From assembly GCA_018296165.2 (NCBI GenBank), contig JACKQL020000128.1, positions 61,673 to 125,672 of the forward strand: a stretch of DNA of 64,000 nt, in the 5' to 3' direction. Of this stretch, positions 24,981 to 36,603 are shown in pieces. The notes under the pieces are model-generated. The model saw only the letters and a list, made by a program, of their open reading frames with translations. It had not been told where the DNA came from and did no database searches. Positions within the stretch are counted from its first letter, which is position 1; each line of letters starts with the position of its first letter. A program made the translations under genes and the position numbers. The stretch comes from Termitomyces sp. T153. Taxonomy: Eukaryota > Basidiomycota > Agaricomycetes > Agaricales > Lyophyllaceae.

Positions 24981-25921
24981 TTCATTGGACTGGTGAACTA
25001 CATTGGGAATTTTCTACCCAATGTCTCTGCATACACTGGGCTATTAATGCCCATAATGCAGAATGGGTTGCTATTTCACTGGCAACCTATTCACCAACAG
25101 TGCTTCAACATGATCAAGAGGATCTGTGCTGAAGCTCCAGTAATATGCTCAATTGATTCTCAACATGAGGATCCCATCTGACTGATCTGCAACACCTCAA
25201 AGACAGGTGTTAGAGCAATATATGGACAAGGTCCAAGCTGGCAGAAATGTTGGCCAGCTGGATTCATGTCAAAAAAATTCACCAATGCATAGCAGAATTA
25301 TGCTGTGCATAAACTCAAAACTCTGGCAATTCTGGAAGCCCTCCTCATGTGAGAGGATAAGCTTCTGGAGTACAAGATCTATGTGATAACAAATCATAAA
25401 GCTCTTGAGTTTTTCAAGATTCAACAGAACTTGTCACTGCATCAACAATAATAGACAGATTATATGTCAAAATTTAATTTTGACATTATGTCTGTGAAAG
25501 GAGAGCTCAATAAGGTAGTGGAATGTTTATCCCACTACTTTGAGAGTGACTCTGCATAAAATGTACACCATGTCTATGACTACATTTATGCAGATGCCTG
25601 TATTGACCCAGAGGAGGATGATTTGCCTCCTATGTATGTGCAGGAAATGCAAGTACAACTGGATCAGATATGCACTCTCCACAATGGACTTAGCTATAAA
25701 AGTAGGCAAGTGCACAATCATTGCAAAATTTGTGATGAGGAAGCACAAGTACTTGTTGCCAGTAGTAATGGCAAGGAAGATTCAGCCCAAGCTCAACATG
25801 AGTCTGATATTGAGGGGGATGAAGTTGATATGCCTCTCTCAGAGAGGCCATTCTAGGAATGGCCCAGTCTCCATAACTCTGAGATAAGACAGACAGAAAT
25901 TTCCTCTGTCAAATCTGATCC

Positions 25922-26881
25922 TTGTATAGCAAAGATAAGCTCTTTGCTGAGATTTTGACTCATCCAAAGGAATATAGGTCCTTCTGTCTCCAGAATAAGC
26001 TCATTTGGACCACCAATCTCTTGGGCCATAAAGTACTTTGTATACTTTATAATGAAAAGTTGATAACTAGTGTGCTTGAGCAAGCACACAATGTAATGGG
26101 ACATTTTGGTGCTTAAAGAATGACAGAATACATTTGTTGTTCGTATTAGTGGCTGACAGTAGTTGTGGATGCCTGTGCATTTTGTACCATTTGTCAGCTG
26201 TGCCAGTGGGTGCAAGGGAGCAATCAGCTACTTTCAGAGAAGTTACATTCTCTGCCCATGTAAGTAAAACTCTGAGATCTGATAGGGATGGACTTTATAG
26301 GCCCATTTCCTGAGTCAAAAGAGTATAACTATCTGTGGGTGGTTATATGTTGAATGATGAGCATGGTGCACCTTATCCTAGTGCACATTATTATGACAGC
26401 ATTGCAGCTGTCCTGAATTTACATGCATGAGATTGTAAGGCTACATGGCCTTCCAAGCTTGATTGTTAGCAATCATGACTCAAAGTTTACATCCAAATGG
26501 TGGTGTGAACTGTGTAGACTTTTAGGAGCCAAGCTCCTAATGTCTACATTGTTTCATCTACAAACAGATGGTCAGACCAAATGTGCCAATAGGAATGTTG
26601 GTCAGATACTTTGTACAGTGGTACAACCAGACCAAAAAGACTGGTTAAGTCAAATAGACTTAATGGAGTTTGTAATAAATGCAAGTATCTCTGAGACAAT
26701 GCACTTTGCACTATTTAAATTGAACAGTGAATTCATGCCATCTATAATATGGGAAATTTGGTTGGACACTGTGATTGCAAGGGGAATTCAGCAGTTTGCC
26801 CACCAAGCTCTAGAGACTTGGCAGTGGCTCATGATGCAATTATTGAGGTGCATGTCTGAAAGACATGCATGGCTAATTTGA
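25922..26881 (+). pseudogene. Family B integrase relic
   Basis: Integrase text in two frames: 25922-26116 (zinc-binding N-terminal region ending VLEQAHNVMGHFGA) and 26423-26881 (core: GLPSLIVSNHDSKFTSKWW, QTDGQTKCANR). In the core, the second catalytic Asp region reads NHDSKF and the Glu position reads KCANR instead of the usual ERANR, so the DDE triad is broken. It is followed at about 27.16-27.35 kb by chromodomain-like WNGKNFEFKVHWSLGDTTWE. The role was integration of the cDNA into chromatin. Confidence 0.75.
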
Positions 26882-27735
26882 GTCACAGGCCTGATCCAGA
26901 CCTCAAGAAAGATGCATTTGTATACCTTTCAACAAAGAATCTCAACCTTCCTAAGGGCAGCTCTGCCCAAAGTGGGTTGGGCCATATAAAATTTTGGAGG
27001 CCTACAATGAGACTTCTAACTATGTATTGGAGCTGCCTATGGCACTCCAGGAATAAAGGATACATTCTGAGTTCCATGTGTCACTACTGCACCTGTATAA
27101 GGCCAGCAACAATGTGCTGTTCCCTAACAGAGTGACGCCAGAGCCTTACAACTTTGGTGCCTCAGACAACTAAGAATGGTTTGTTAATAACCTAGTAGGT
27201 GATTGTTGGAATGGTAAGAACTTTGAGTTTAAGGTGCATTGGAGCCTTGGAGACACCACTTGGGAGTCCCTTGCAACCAATCGGGGTTGTAGAGCATGTG
27301 GCACCCTGCACAGTTAGTCAGAAGGTCCAAGTCAACTTGACTTAGTCTAGAAGTTCAATAGGCTGCCATGCCAGCAGCCATCAGTGATTATGTCAGCTAA
27401 TTTTTGAGCTGAGTGCAAAGTCCAACCAGATTTTGTCTTCTTCTACATCATTAGTGCTATACACCAACTTTAATGAAGAGACTCCTTGCCTCATGGGCCA
27501 GAAAAACAAATGGCCAAGTGAGGCAGATGTAGATCTGCCAGGTTATTCAGTGAGCTCTGGACAGAGTTCAGAAGAAGGATCAGGGAGTAGCTCCCTCCCT
27601 GGCTTTGGTGGCTTCACTGCATTGGCAGAAGGCTTAGTGCTAGGGGATGTAGCACTCCCAACAATGATAAGAGCAGCTCCAGCTCAAAGGAACATGAAGC
27701 CCACATGTAAAGGACCATTAGCAGTGCTAGGAGAT

Positions 27736-28765
27736 TGTTATGACCTGCTCCCCAGACTCCCAACCTCATCTCCAACCTGCCCAAGCCCTTCCTAATGCCC
27801 TACCAAACCCCCCAACCCTTGACCACCCTCTGCACCCACTCTGGGTAACTTCAACATTTCTTTAGCAAACTCCAACAATCCCCTGGCTAACTCTGACACC
27901 TTCTCTGCAGTCCTTGACACTTGCCCTAAACTCCTGGAACCTTCCTCTGCTACTTCTGACCCTGCCATATGCCTCTAACCCCCTATCCTAGTTTACCTGA
28001 CCTGCTCTGGAGCATCACAACAACCCTGGAGCAGTCCATGTCCCCAGCTGATCCCATTAGAATATCACTGTGGCCCACCCCTTAATTGTACCCAACACCT
28101 GTCAACCCTGTGCAGCCCCATTGAGTCCTGCCACCATGTCTGCTGTCCTCTGGAGCTATCCAGTAGTCAGTATATAAGTCATAGAGTAACTCCCCATACT
28201 CTAGTCTTGATATTACTTGCATTAATTAGTCTGTTGTGTCTTATGTTTCTTTCTATCTCTATTTCTATTTTTAATCTCAAATCTATTTCTTCTCTGTCTC
28301 ATCTCATCTTGTCTCTGTCTCATCTTGACTGTCTCTATTTCCTTTGTTTTCCTAAGTTCTTTCCATCTCTAACATCAGTACAAACTCTATGCATGTGCTA
28401 TGAACTCCAAACATTCTTATGACAACTCCAGACCTCACTCTTTGCTCAGCCCTAAACCCATTAAGTCTTAATTGATCCCCTGTCAAACTCCAGCTCCACC
28501 CCCATCCCTAGTGAAGCCTCTGTCTACCCTGCAATCTATTTACATGCTTGTTCCTGACACTGCCAAAGCCAAATGTTAATACACTTGGTCTTAGACTTCT
28601 CTGGACCAGTCTGGACTTGCTTGGACCACTCCCTTTAGCTCCCCCTTGCAAGTCTCTCCACTCTGCGTCAACTCTGGAGCACTAGGTTATAAGTGCAGGA
28701 CATCATGTCTGCCTAGTAAGGATTCACCAGTATAGCTGAGACTCCATTGTCAGTGGAACTTGACA
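27736..28765 (+). repeat. Solo LTR, family C (copy C1)
   Basis: A ~1.03-kb repeat starting TGTTATGACC and ending CTTGACA. It is flanked on both sides by GAGAT (27731-27735 and 28766-28770), a perfect 5-bp target duplication. It contains the family promoter-like core CAGTATATAAG and TACTCTAGTCTTGATATT. No internal element sequence is attached, so it is a solo LTR left by recombination. It is almost without CpG where copy C2 has many. Confidence 0.85.
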
Positions 28766-29773
28766 GAGATGTGGCTCTGCCTAGCTATGCAGTGGCAATG
28801 CAGCAGTTGCCAGTATGGAGATGCAGTGTGCCCCCACAACAAGGCAGAGCAGGCAGAAGGCATGAGCAACTATTGGCCCCCCCTCAGAAAGTAGGTAGAG
28901 GATGTGAGGAACCACTGGCCCTCCCTCAGTTCAACTTTGAGTACTCTGTGACCATACAACTAGTGTGGTCCCAAGAGTTCCAGCAGTATGAGATGCCACA
29001 ATTTGCTATAGCCTCACCTCCAGTGGCTGGCTCTAGCTGTACAATAGGCACAGCAGGTTAACAATGACCTGCTACTATGTCATTACAAGTAAGGATTTTG
29101 GTCCCTGCAGTATTGCCAGCAGAGGAAATAGAAGTTGATAACAAAGGCCCAGAGTTAATTACAGCTCTAATACAGTCATTGGCACCTCCTTGATATTTGT
29201 ACCTGCCATTGCCTACTGGGGCTCATCCTTTAGATGCACCTTCTTCATTGTCAAGTATGTTGGGGCAACAAGTGGCCACCTCAACTAGCAAAGAAAAGGG
29301 CAAGGTGACTGCAATGTCACCAGCCACACTAGCACAGAGAAGTAGCACTCTCTTGTTGACTGCCTAGAAGATGGTTGAGTGATGCTTCTCTGCAAAGGAG
29401 AAGGGCAAGGGCAAAGCAAAAGAGCCTGAGCCTGTGACTGCCACAGATGAGCAAATTGCTCACCTGCTCCAGCAGCTTTACAAAGCCAGAGTGCCAGAGG
29501 ACATTGGTGCTGACATTCTCAACAACTCTGTAGTGCAGCTAGCACTAGCTCAAGTTCTGAATGAACTTGATGTTGTTCAAAATCAAAGGGATGAGGCCTG
29601 GACAGACCTCTTTCATTTAGCATTGAGGAAGGGGAAGCATGTAGCCTCCCCTCCTAACCCCTCAGAAGTGAAGGCCCATACTGAGCCTTCTATGTTTGTT
29701 GAGGAATCCTCAACTCAGAGAGTACCACTTGTGCCTGTCAGGTTCCACTGACCACGGGGGCTCAGCTACACTG
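28766..29773 (+). pseudogene. Gag-like retroelement relic D (left part)
   Basis: Broken coding sequence; the best open stretch is 29434-29751 (TATDEQIAHLLQQLYKARV, DVVQNQRDEAWTDLF). It is preceded by a KEKGKGKAKEPEP linker. The same text, reverse complemented and more decayed, is found at about 54.3-54.8 kb (EQLGQLLQKLHDAGVPED), so it is a repeat and not a host gene. Coiled-coil, lysine-rich Gag-like proteins of this sort accompany basidiomycete Gypsy elements. That assignment is an inference, as no enzyme domain is present here. Confidence 0.55.
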
Positions 29774-30922
29774 TGTCATGACCCATCCCCTGAACCCCCG
29801 CACATCGCCCATCAACCCCCCGAACCCCCAAAAAACCCCTGACGCTCCGCCAAACTTCCACCCATGCCCCGTGCCTATTTTGGCTAACTCCGACGCCTCC
29901 CCGGCTAACTCCGACAGCCCCCTGGCCAACTTTGGTGCCTTCCTCGCAGCCACTGACACTTACCCTGGATCTAACGAACCCCGAGAACCACCCCCGCTGT
30001 TCCTGATCTTTGCCACCCATCATCAACTCAACACCCTGGTTCCTCCGACCTATTCCGGAGTATCACGACAACCTCGGGATGACCCGCGTTCCCAAATGAT
30101 CCCATCAACGTATCAGCGCGGCCTGATCCTTGATTGCAACTGATACCCGCTCACTCCATCGAGCTCCGCCAAGCCCCGCCGCCACAGCCAACGTACCCCG
30201 AAGTTCTCTGGTAGTCAGTATATAAGCTGTCGAGTAGCTCTTCGTACTCTAGTCTTGATATTGCTTAATATTACCTATGGTCTGATTGTTTCCTTCCCAT
30301 TTTTTGTGTTTTGTGTCTTGTTTTCTTATCTCAGTCTCCTGGTCTTATCTCAGTCTCCTGGTCTTATCTCAGTCTCCCGGTCTTGTCTTGTCTCCATTTT
30401 GCTATTATTCTCATTATTGTTTCATACCTCCACTTGAATCTACTCTTGTTCCATATCATTTTGTCTGACGCTGTCTTGGTGACTCCATCCGACTGTTGTG
30501 CCCAAGTCTTCATCAACCTTAACAACCTTACAAACTCCACGGTTACGATTATGAACTCTGACACTCCTTCACCAGGTCCAAACCTCACTCTTCACTCGGT
30601 CCCGGACTCCATCAACTCCAAATGATCTCCCATCAAACCCCGGCTCCATTCCCATTGATCATGCAGCCGCCTACTCCTTCACTTCTACAAATCTCCCATA
30701 CGGTCTTTTGCCTGAACCCCGCCAAGACCATCTCGTTTCCTCACAATCCGACTTCTCCGGACCTCCCTGGATCCATCTGAATCACATCCCCCCAACTATC
30801 CACACAAGCCATCAGTGCCCAGAATGTCTTCGAGTGTTTGGTTACCAGTGCAAGGGGATCACGCCCGCCTAGTAAGGACTTGCCCAGTGCAGCTGAGCCT
30901 CCAAGGTCAGCAGAACCTGACA
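29774..30922 (+). repeat. LTR, family C (copy C2)
   Basis: A ~1.15-kb repeat starting TGTCATGACCC and ending AACCTGACA, with CAGTATATAAG (about 30215) and the triple QSPGL-type direct repeat CTCAGTCTCCTGGTCTTAT near 30330-30390. It is CpG-rich compared with C1 and C4, suggesting it is the youngest or least methylated copy. It forms the left arm of a large inverted repeat with C3. Confidence 0.85.
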
Positions 30923-32031
30923 CACTGGGCAAGTCCTTACCAGGTGGATGTGATTCCCTGTACTGCCAACTGGGTGTGTGGAGGTGTCCCAAAACACCGG
31001 GGGCTTGTGGGGATAGTTGGTGGAGATTGATCCAAGCAAATCTGGGGATGTCCGGAGGAGTAGGGGGTGAGCTGCAGAAAGGGGGACAGGCTTGGCAGGG
31101 TTCAGGCATAAGTCCATATGCAAGTATTGTGGGTGTGGAGGAGTTGGAGGCTATGTGAGTGGTGTAAGCAGAGCTGGAGTTTGATGGGGAATTGATAGAG
31201 GTGGATAGAGTTTGGAGCTGAGCATGCAGCAAGGTCCAGAGTTGGTTAAAGAGTGTTGGAGATTTGTAATCATAATTGTGGGGTTTGTGAAGATGTTAAA
31301 GGTTGGGAGAGATGAGAACACAATGGACAGATCAAACAAGATGAGATGGAGTCAAACAAAACAAGATGGAGTTGAGATGAGGTTGAGATGAGAACAAGAA
31401 TAGATTCAGATGGAGATACAAAACATTAATGAAAACGGTAAGGGAATAGAGATGGGACAAGACTGGGAGACTGAGAATAGGAGAATGAGACATGGCACAA
31501 AACATGGGAGAGAAACAATCAGACCATAGGTAATGTTAAGCAATATCAAGACTAGAGTACGAAGAGCTACTCTACGTCTTATATACTGACTACTAGAGAG
31601 CTCCAGGGGATGTTGGCTGTAGCAGCGGGGCTTGGCAGAGCTCAACAGAGTCAATGGGTGTCAGTTATGATTGGAGGGTGGGCCGCATTGATATGTTGAT
31701 GGGATCAATTGGTGATGCGGGCTGTTCTGAGGTTGTCATGATACTTCAAAGTAAGTCAGAGGAACCAGGGTGTCGAGTTGATGATGTGTAATGGGGTCAG
31801 GCATGGCGGGGGAATGGTCCCAGGGGCTCAGGAGATCCAGGGAAAGTGTTGCTGACTGTGGGGAAGATGTCGGAGTTGGCCAGGAGGCCTTTGGAGTTAG
31901 CTGAAGATGTGTTGGAGTTAGCTGGAGCAGGCACAGAGCACTGTGGAAGTTCAGTAAGGTGTCAGGGGAGGTTCTGGGGGGGTGGGGGGTCATTGGGCAA
32001 TGTGTGGGGGTTCAGGGAACGGGTTGTGACA
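30923..32031 (-). repeat. LTR, family C, inverted (copy C3)
   Basis: Reverse complement of family C: read on the minus strand it starts TGTCACAACCC at 32031 and runs to CCCAGTG at 30923. It lacks the last ~33 bases of the LTR. It abuts the 3' end of C2, so the two LTRs lie tail-to-tail with GCCCAGTG ... CACTGGGC at the centre. Relic D is interrupted by the pair (left part ends 29773, right part resumes 32032). I see no perfect target duplication around the pair. Confidence 0.85.
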
Positions 32032-33440
32032 GTGCCCTATGATGATGTTGTTCCTGCTGTTGATGACTAAAGGATGGACAAGTGCTCTGATTTCAAGGTG
32101 GCTTCATCCTCTGCTGGGCCATCTAAGCCAGTGGTGGCTCAAGTGAAGCCACCTAAGCCAGCAGTAACTAAGGAGGGAACATCAAGGCCCTCCACAAAAT
32201 GAGCTGGCACTGTGAAGCCAGCTGTTGCATCAACAGGGGCAGACAACTCTATAGTTGTTGCCACCCTAATCACCTTTCCAGCAAACATTTCTCAGGGAGC
32301 AGAAGCTGGAATGATTGAGGTCCTCAAATCAAGAACCTATGTTATGCCTGGTGCACTCCCTCAGGAGGTTAAGCCATCAGTGCAATAGGATCCCCATGAC
32401 AAAAAATTCTTCATCACCCAGCAGTCAGCTGCTTAAGCAATAGCAAATGCTCCAGCAGCATTTGACTTGGGTAGTGATGCTGATGATGTCCCTATGTCTG
32501 AACAACATATCTTAAAGGGAAAGGGTGAAAGAAATTGTATCATGCCATTTCTTTAGCCACTTTTTGTTGTGGAAAAAGACATCTTCCATTGTCCAAAACC
32601 TTTTTCACTTGATTCAAAGTGGCCAATCAATGGCATAACACATTTCTTTGATGCTATTTTCATTTGAAAACAGATTCTAGCACCAGCAGTGTGTGTGTAC
32701 CTGTCTTGCTTGCAAGTGGAGGTGTTAGTAAATTATGATATGACAGATTATGTGAGTCAAGAAGAAACCTGTTCCAATAATCCTGGAGATTTATCTAAGT
32801 GCAAGTCACATCAAGCATACTATACCACTCTTTCTTAGAGTGCAACAACAGCTGGTAACCTGATAATAATAGAGTTTGATTCCAATAAGATTTGAGGTAA
32901 AATATCTAGACACAAAGATATGGGCCAGAAGAGAGATGGTATATTCTCAAAGGCATCATATATTCTGCAAACTTATAATACATGAGTTGATACATAGATC
33001 AGTTACTAGGATTATGTTCCACAATGCATTAACCACTGGTCAAAATTTGATACTAGAAGACAGCATGGTAGATGCAATAGGCTTGAGCCACTGTTGAGGG
33101 GAAAAAAGCAAGTATAGCCTTATATGTTAAAAGTTAATAATTTCAAAATTATGTAAGCATCTGTATATATGAATGATTCACTTCTGATTACATAGACCTT
33201 GGATATACTGTGCTTGCAATGGCCCACGCTAGCAAGTTTAAAGCTTAGATGTGCAACAGAAAAATCATTATGACTATCTATTAAGATGATTAAACATTCT
33301 GCCAAGAAATTGGATTAGCCTTGATTGGTAAGGTCTAGTATCTTTTCCTACTTATAGAACTGGCAATCTATGGGTTAAAGACCTGTTGCCTGATCAATGA
33401 GGCACTCTCTAAGATATTAGATAACGGTCATGATTTAGAT
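32032..33440 (+). pseudogene. Relic D (right part) and unassigned decayed sequence
   Basis: To about 32.55 kb the plus strand reads as a Pro/Lys/Ala-rich broken frame (AGPSKPVVAQVKPPKPAVTK, LITFPANISQGAEAGM) continuing relic D after the LTR pair. From 32.55 to 33.44 kb there are only stops and AT-rich sequence. No host gene is recognised. Confidence 0.45.
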
Positions 33441-33449
33441 TGAGGAAGA

Positions 33450-35247
33450 AGTGTGAAAATAATGGTCAGCAGCCTCCAAGGTAGAAAGATGAGTGAGGCC
33501 ATACAATCTAAGGGGAGGACTTTTGAAAGCACCAGTCAGCAGGATTGGAAGTGAAGAAATATACACAGGCTCACTTGCTTAAATGAAGGAGTTTTGAAAG
33601 TAATGGTCAGCAGCCTCCAAGATACAAGGATAAGGACATACAAACTAAGAGGAGGAGTTTTGAAAGTAATGTTTGCAGCCTCCAAAGTAGAAAGATGGAT
33701 AACATACAAACTAAGAGGAGTTTGGGAAATAATGGTCAGCAGCATTAATAATGAAGAGATGAACACAGGCTCACTTGCTAGAAGAGAGGAGTTTTAAAAT
33801 CAATGGTTAGCAGAATTGATAGTAAGAAATGTACAGAGGCTCTTTTGCTAAAAGCAAGGAGTTTTGAAAGTAATAGTCAGTGGCATTAATAGTGAAGAAA
33901 TGTTTACAGGCTCACTTGCTAAAAGGAAGGAGTTTTAAAAGTAATGGTCAGCAGCATTGATAGTAAAGAATGGACACAGGCTCACTCCCTAAAAGAAAGG
34001 AGTTTTGAAAGTAATATTCAGCTGCCTTTAAGGTAGAAGAATCAGTAAGGACATACTTTCTAGAGGAGTTTTGAAAGGAATAGTCAGCCTCCAAAGAAGA
34101 CAGATGAATAAGGCCATACAATCTAAGAGGAGGAGTTTTGGAAATAATGGTCAGCAGAATTGGAAGTGAAGAAATGTACACATGCTCACTTGCTAAAAGG
34201 AAGGAGTTTTGAATGTAATGGTAGCAGCCTCCAGGGCAGAAAGATAAGGACATACAAACTAAGGGGAGGAGTTTCAAAGGAGTTTTGAAAGTAATGGTGA
34301 GCAACATTAATAGTGAAGAATAGACACAGGCTTACGCCCTAAAAGGAAGGAGTTTTGAAAGTAATGATCAGCAGCCTCCAAGGTAGATGAATAAGTAAGA
34401 CCATACATCCTAAGAGAGGAGTTTTGAAAGGAAGAGTCAGCCTCCAATGAAGGAAGATGGGTAAGGCCATACAATCTAAGGAGAGGAGTGTCAGAAATAA
34501 TGATCAGCAGCCTACAAAGTAGAAAGATGGATAACATACAAACTAAAAGGAGGAGTTTGGGAAACAATGGTCAGCAGCATTGATAGTGAAGAATATACAC
34601 AGGCTCACTTGCTAAAAGGGAGGAGTTTTGGAAGTAATAGTCAGCAGGATTAATAGTGAAGAAGTGTCCACAGGCTCACTTGCTAAAAGGGAGGAGTTTT
34701 GACATTAATGGTTAGCAGGATTGATTGTGAAGAAATATACACAGGCTCACTCGCTAGAAGGAGTTTAGAAAGTAATGGTCAGCAGCCTCTGAAGTAGAAA
34801 GATAAGTAAGGACACACTTTCTAAGGGAGAAGTTTTAGAAGTAATGATCAGCAACCTTCAAAGTAGAAATATGGGTAAGGACACACAGACTGAGGTGGAG
34901 GAGTTTTGAAAGTGATGGTCAGCAACACCAAAGGTGGAAAAATGTCCAACCATGCACAGTCTAATAGTAATGAGTCGTAGAAATGATAGTCAGTAGCCTT
35001 GAAGGTCAAAAGATCTCTGATGACATACTTGATGAAATAGAGCAGTTTTAACAGTGATGATCAGCAAGTATCAAGGTGGAGACATGTTTAAAGTGACACG
35101 GTCTAAGTGGGATGAATTTTTGAAATGATGATCAACCTCATATAAACCACTCACTGTGTGAAGCGAAGAAGTATTTAGTGTAATGGTTAGCAGTAACAAA
35201 GGTGTCAGTATGTAAAGTGCTTACGTACTGAAAGATTTAGTTGCAAC
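33450..35247 (+). repeat. Tandem repeat array, ~70-bp units, about 26 copies
   Basis: About 26 consecutive units of 63-76 bp, each opening with TTTTGAAAGTAATGGTCAGCAG. Two unit types alternate irregularly. Type 1 continues CCTCCAAGGTAGAAAGATG then AAGGACATACAATCTAAG. Type 2 continues CATTGATAGTGAAGAAATG then ACACAGGCTCACTTGC. Units are closest to each other between 33.6 and 34.8 kb and become strongly diverged after 34.9 kb, towards the neighbouring gene. Non-coding: long minus-strand frames here are by-products of the period. It ends about 220 bp from the 3' end of the next gene. Confidence 0.9.
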
Positions 35248-35466
35248 CATTATAAGCATGTAATCGGGGTAGAGATAATTGGTGAAAGACTTACAGTCAC
35301 ACAAATGTTTTTGATGAGTGTCAAGTCTCCCTTGGAACGAGCACTCCATGTTTGTTTCATACTCTCATTAGAGGTCTTTCTTTGTATATATCCATGACAA
35401 TTTGGATTTCGGCTGCCAAAAAGTAATTGCTCCTGAACACCACACATTTACGTGAACACTAAATTC

Positions 35467-36603
35467 TTACCATTGTAAAAACGTAATACCATCTTCCCTT
35501 CTGTACCTTTCTCCACAGATTGGGCAGTTCACATGTCGTTGCCACACCAAAACACTCATCATCACTGTACAACCAGGCTTAATCAACTCCCACATGTCGT
35601 AGTCACTCTGGATGTCCAGAATCTCCTTCCCAGTGTTGATGCCTAGATGAAACTGATCAGCCTCAAGATACCGACGATGGACAGTGTCACGCGGGCTGTG
35701 AGGGGTGTAAACCACTCCTATCGCTCGTTTGAATTGCTGGGGAAGAATTTCAGACTTCTCCACTTGCAAGAACAATAGCCTACCTCAAAGGTGCATGTCA
35801 TACCCATTGGGATTGAGTGCTGGTTCCCCATAGCATCCACCAAGTGTATGGACCATGACATCTGAGGTTCTTGAATTTTCGTCACCATGACCTGGTGTCT
35901 TTCAGTATCTATGTATATAAGCACCAATGACAAAGAGCGCACGACAAGATACTCTTGCAAGTAATTGTCGATGTTGTTGCAACATCCCTTGATCAATTCC
36001 GCGATTTTTTGGTATCGGATCTTGGGCATCTTCAATATATCGTGTAGCTTCCGTTCGGTTTTGATAAGTTGTCTACATAAACCTCCTTTGAGCTATGAAG
36101 TGCGGAGAAGCCCTTTTTAGATACTTATTCAAAGTATCTCTAGGGGGATGGAAGCCTCGTGCATCCATCTCCAATATTATTCTCTTCAGGCGCTCAAGCC
36201 GCATTCGCAGATCTTCGATGTCATCCTTATTACGGCGGTTTTGCTGTGATACTATTCAGTGGCCCAGAACTACTCCCCACCATTGAACATGTATACTGAC
36301 ATCGAAGGCTTTCAGAACCTCCAACAAGACACCCACGATACTTTTAAGAGGCGCCCCGGCAATGGGAATACCGCTTGCAGCTGCAGATACCAGGTTGGAG
36401 AGTGGTATAGCCGCCTCAAGCGCCCTCTCTCCACCGTGGGTCCAGCGTGATGCTAATCTTCGAAGAAAGGATCGATTTGTTGGAGTTGACAGGCTGGCGG
36501 TTGCAGGCACACGGCTTGTAAGAGTAGGGATCACACGAGTGCTAGGAGGAAGTATAGATTGGAGAATTGACTTGAATCGGGATTTGAGTGTATTTTCAGC
36601 CAT
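35467..36603 (-). CDS. N-terminal helical (MLKL-NTD/STAND-like) plus ubiquitin-like-domain protein
   Basis: Four exons join in frame: 36603-36297, 36251-36125, 36072-35784, 35736-35467 (330 aa). Residues 1-65 are a Ser/Arg-rich, possibly disordered head. Next comes a Gly/Ala-rich helix, AAASGIPIAGAPLKSIVGVL, seen in front of fungal signal-transduction and cell-death proteins of the NLR/MLKL-like group. A charged coiled coil follows (DIEDLRMRLERLKRI). The last ~110 residues match the fungal ubiquitin-like domain type: WSIHLVDAMGNQHSIPM, then FKRAIGVVY, VHRRYLEADQFHLGIN, KPGCTVMMSVLV, ending with a CPICGERY zinc-type pair. In related proteins this N-terminal module oligomerises or contacts membranes. 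Any role here is inference. The ORF is open for 86 codons before the ATG, but this start fits best. A further short terminal exon after 35467 is possible because the stop overlaps a GGTAAG donor. Confidence 0.7.

Larger units (their letters stand above)
20876..27735 (+). mobile_element. Family B Ty3/Gypsy element, decayed, no LTRs found
   Basis: A second Gypsy lineage joined directly to truncated A2. Order on the plus strand: Gag (about 21.0-22.9 kb) with a ruined zinc knuckle (YYKFRKARHFAHKC, about 22.86 kb), a protease-region relic (23.3-23.8 kb), reverse transcriptase (24.4-25.0 kb), RNase H (25.0-25.5 kb), integrase (25.9-26.9 kb), and a chromodomain-like tail near 27.2 kb. The order protease-RT-RNase H-integrase defines Ty3/Gypsy. 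Stops and frameshifts run throughout. A partial inverted copy lies at about 55.4-57.6 kb. I could not identify its LTRs: the left end is a junction with A2 and the right end is hidden by LTR C1. Confidence 0.75.

Noticed and set aside
33536..34567. Minus-strand frames with repeated LLTITFKTPL-type text
   Set aside because: Produced by the ~70-bp tandem repeat, whose period gives repeating peptides. Not a repeat protein, because frames shift between units.
33450..35247. CRISPR-like array
   Set aside because: Unit parts between the shared starts are themselves repeated (two subtypes), not unique spacers, and the context is eukaryotic.
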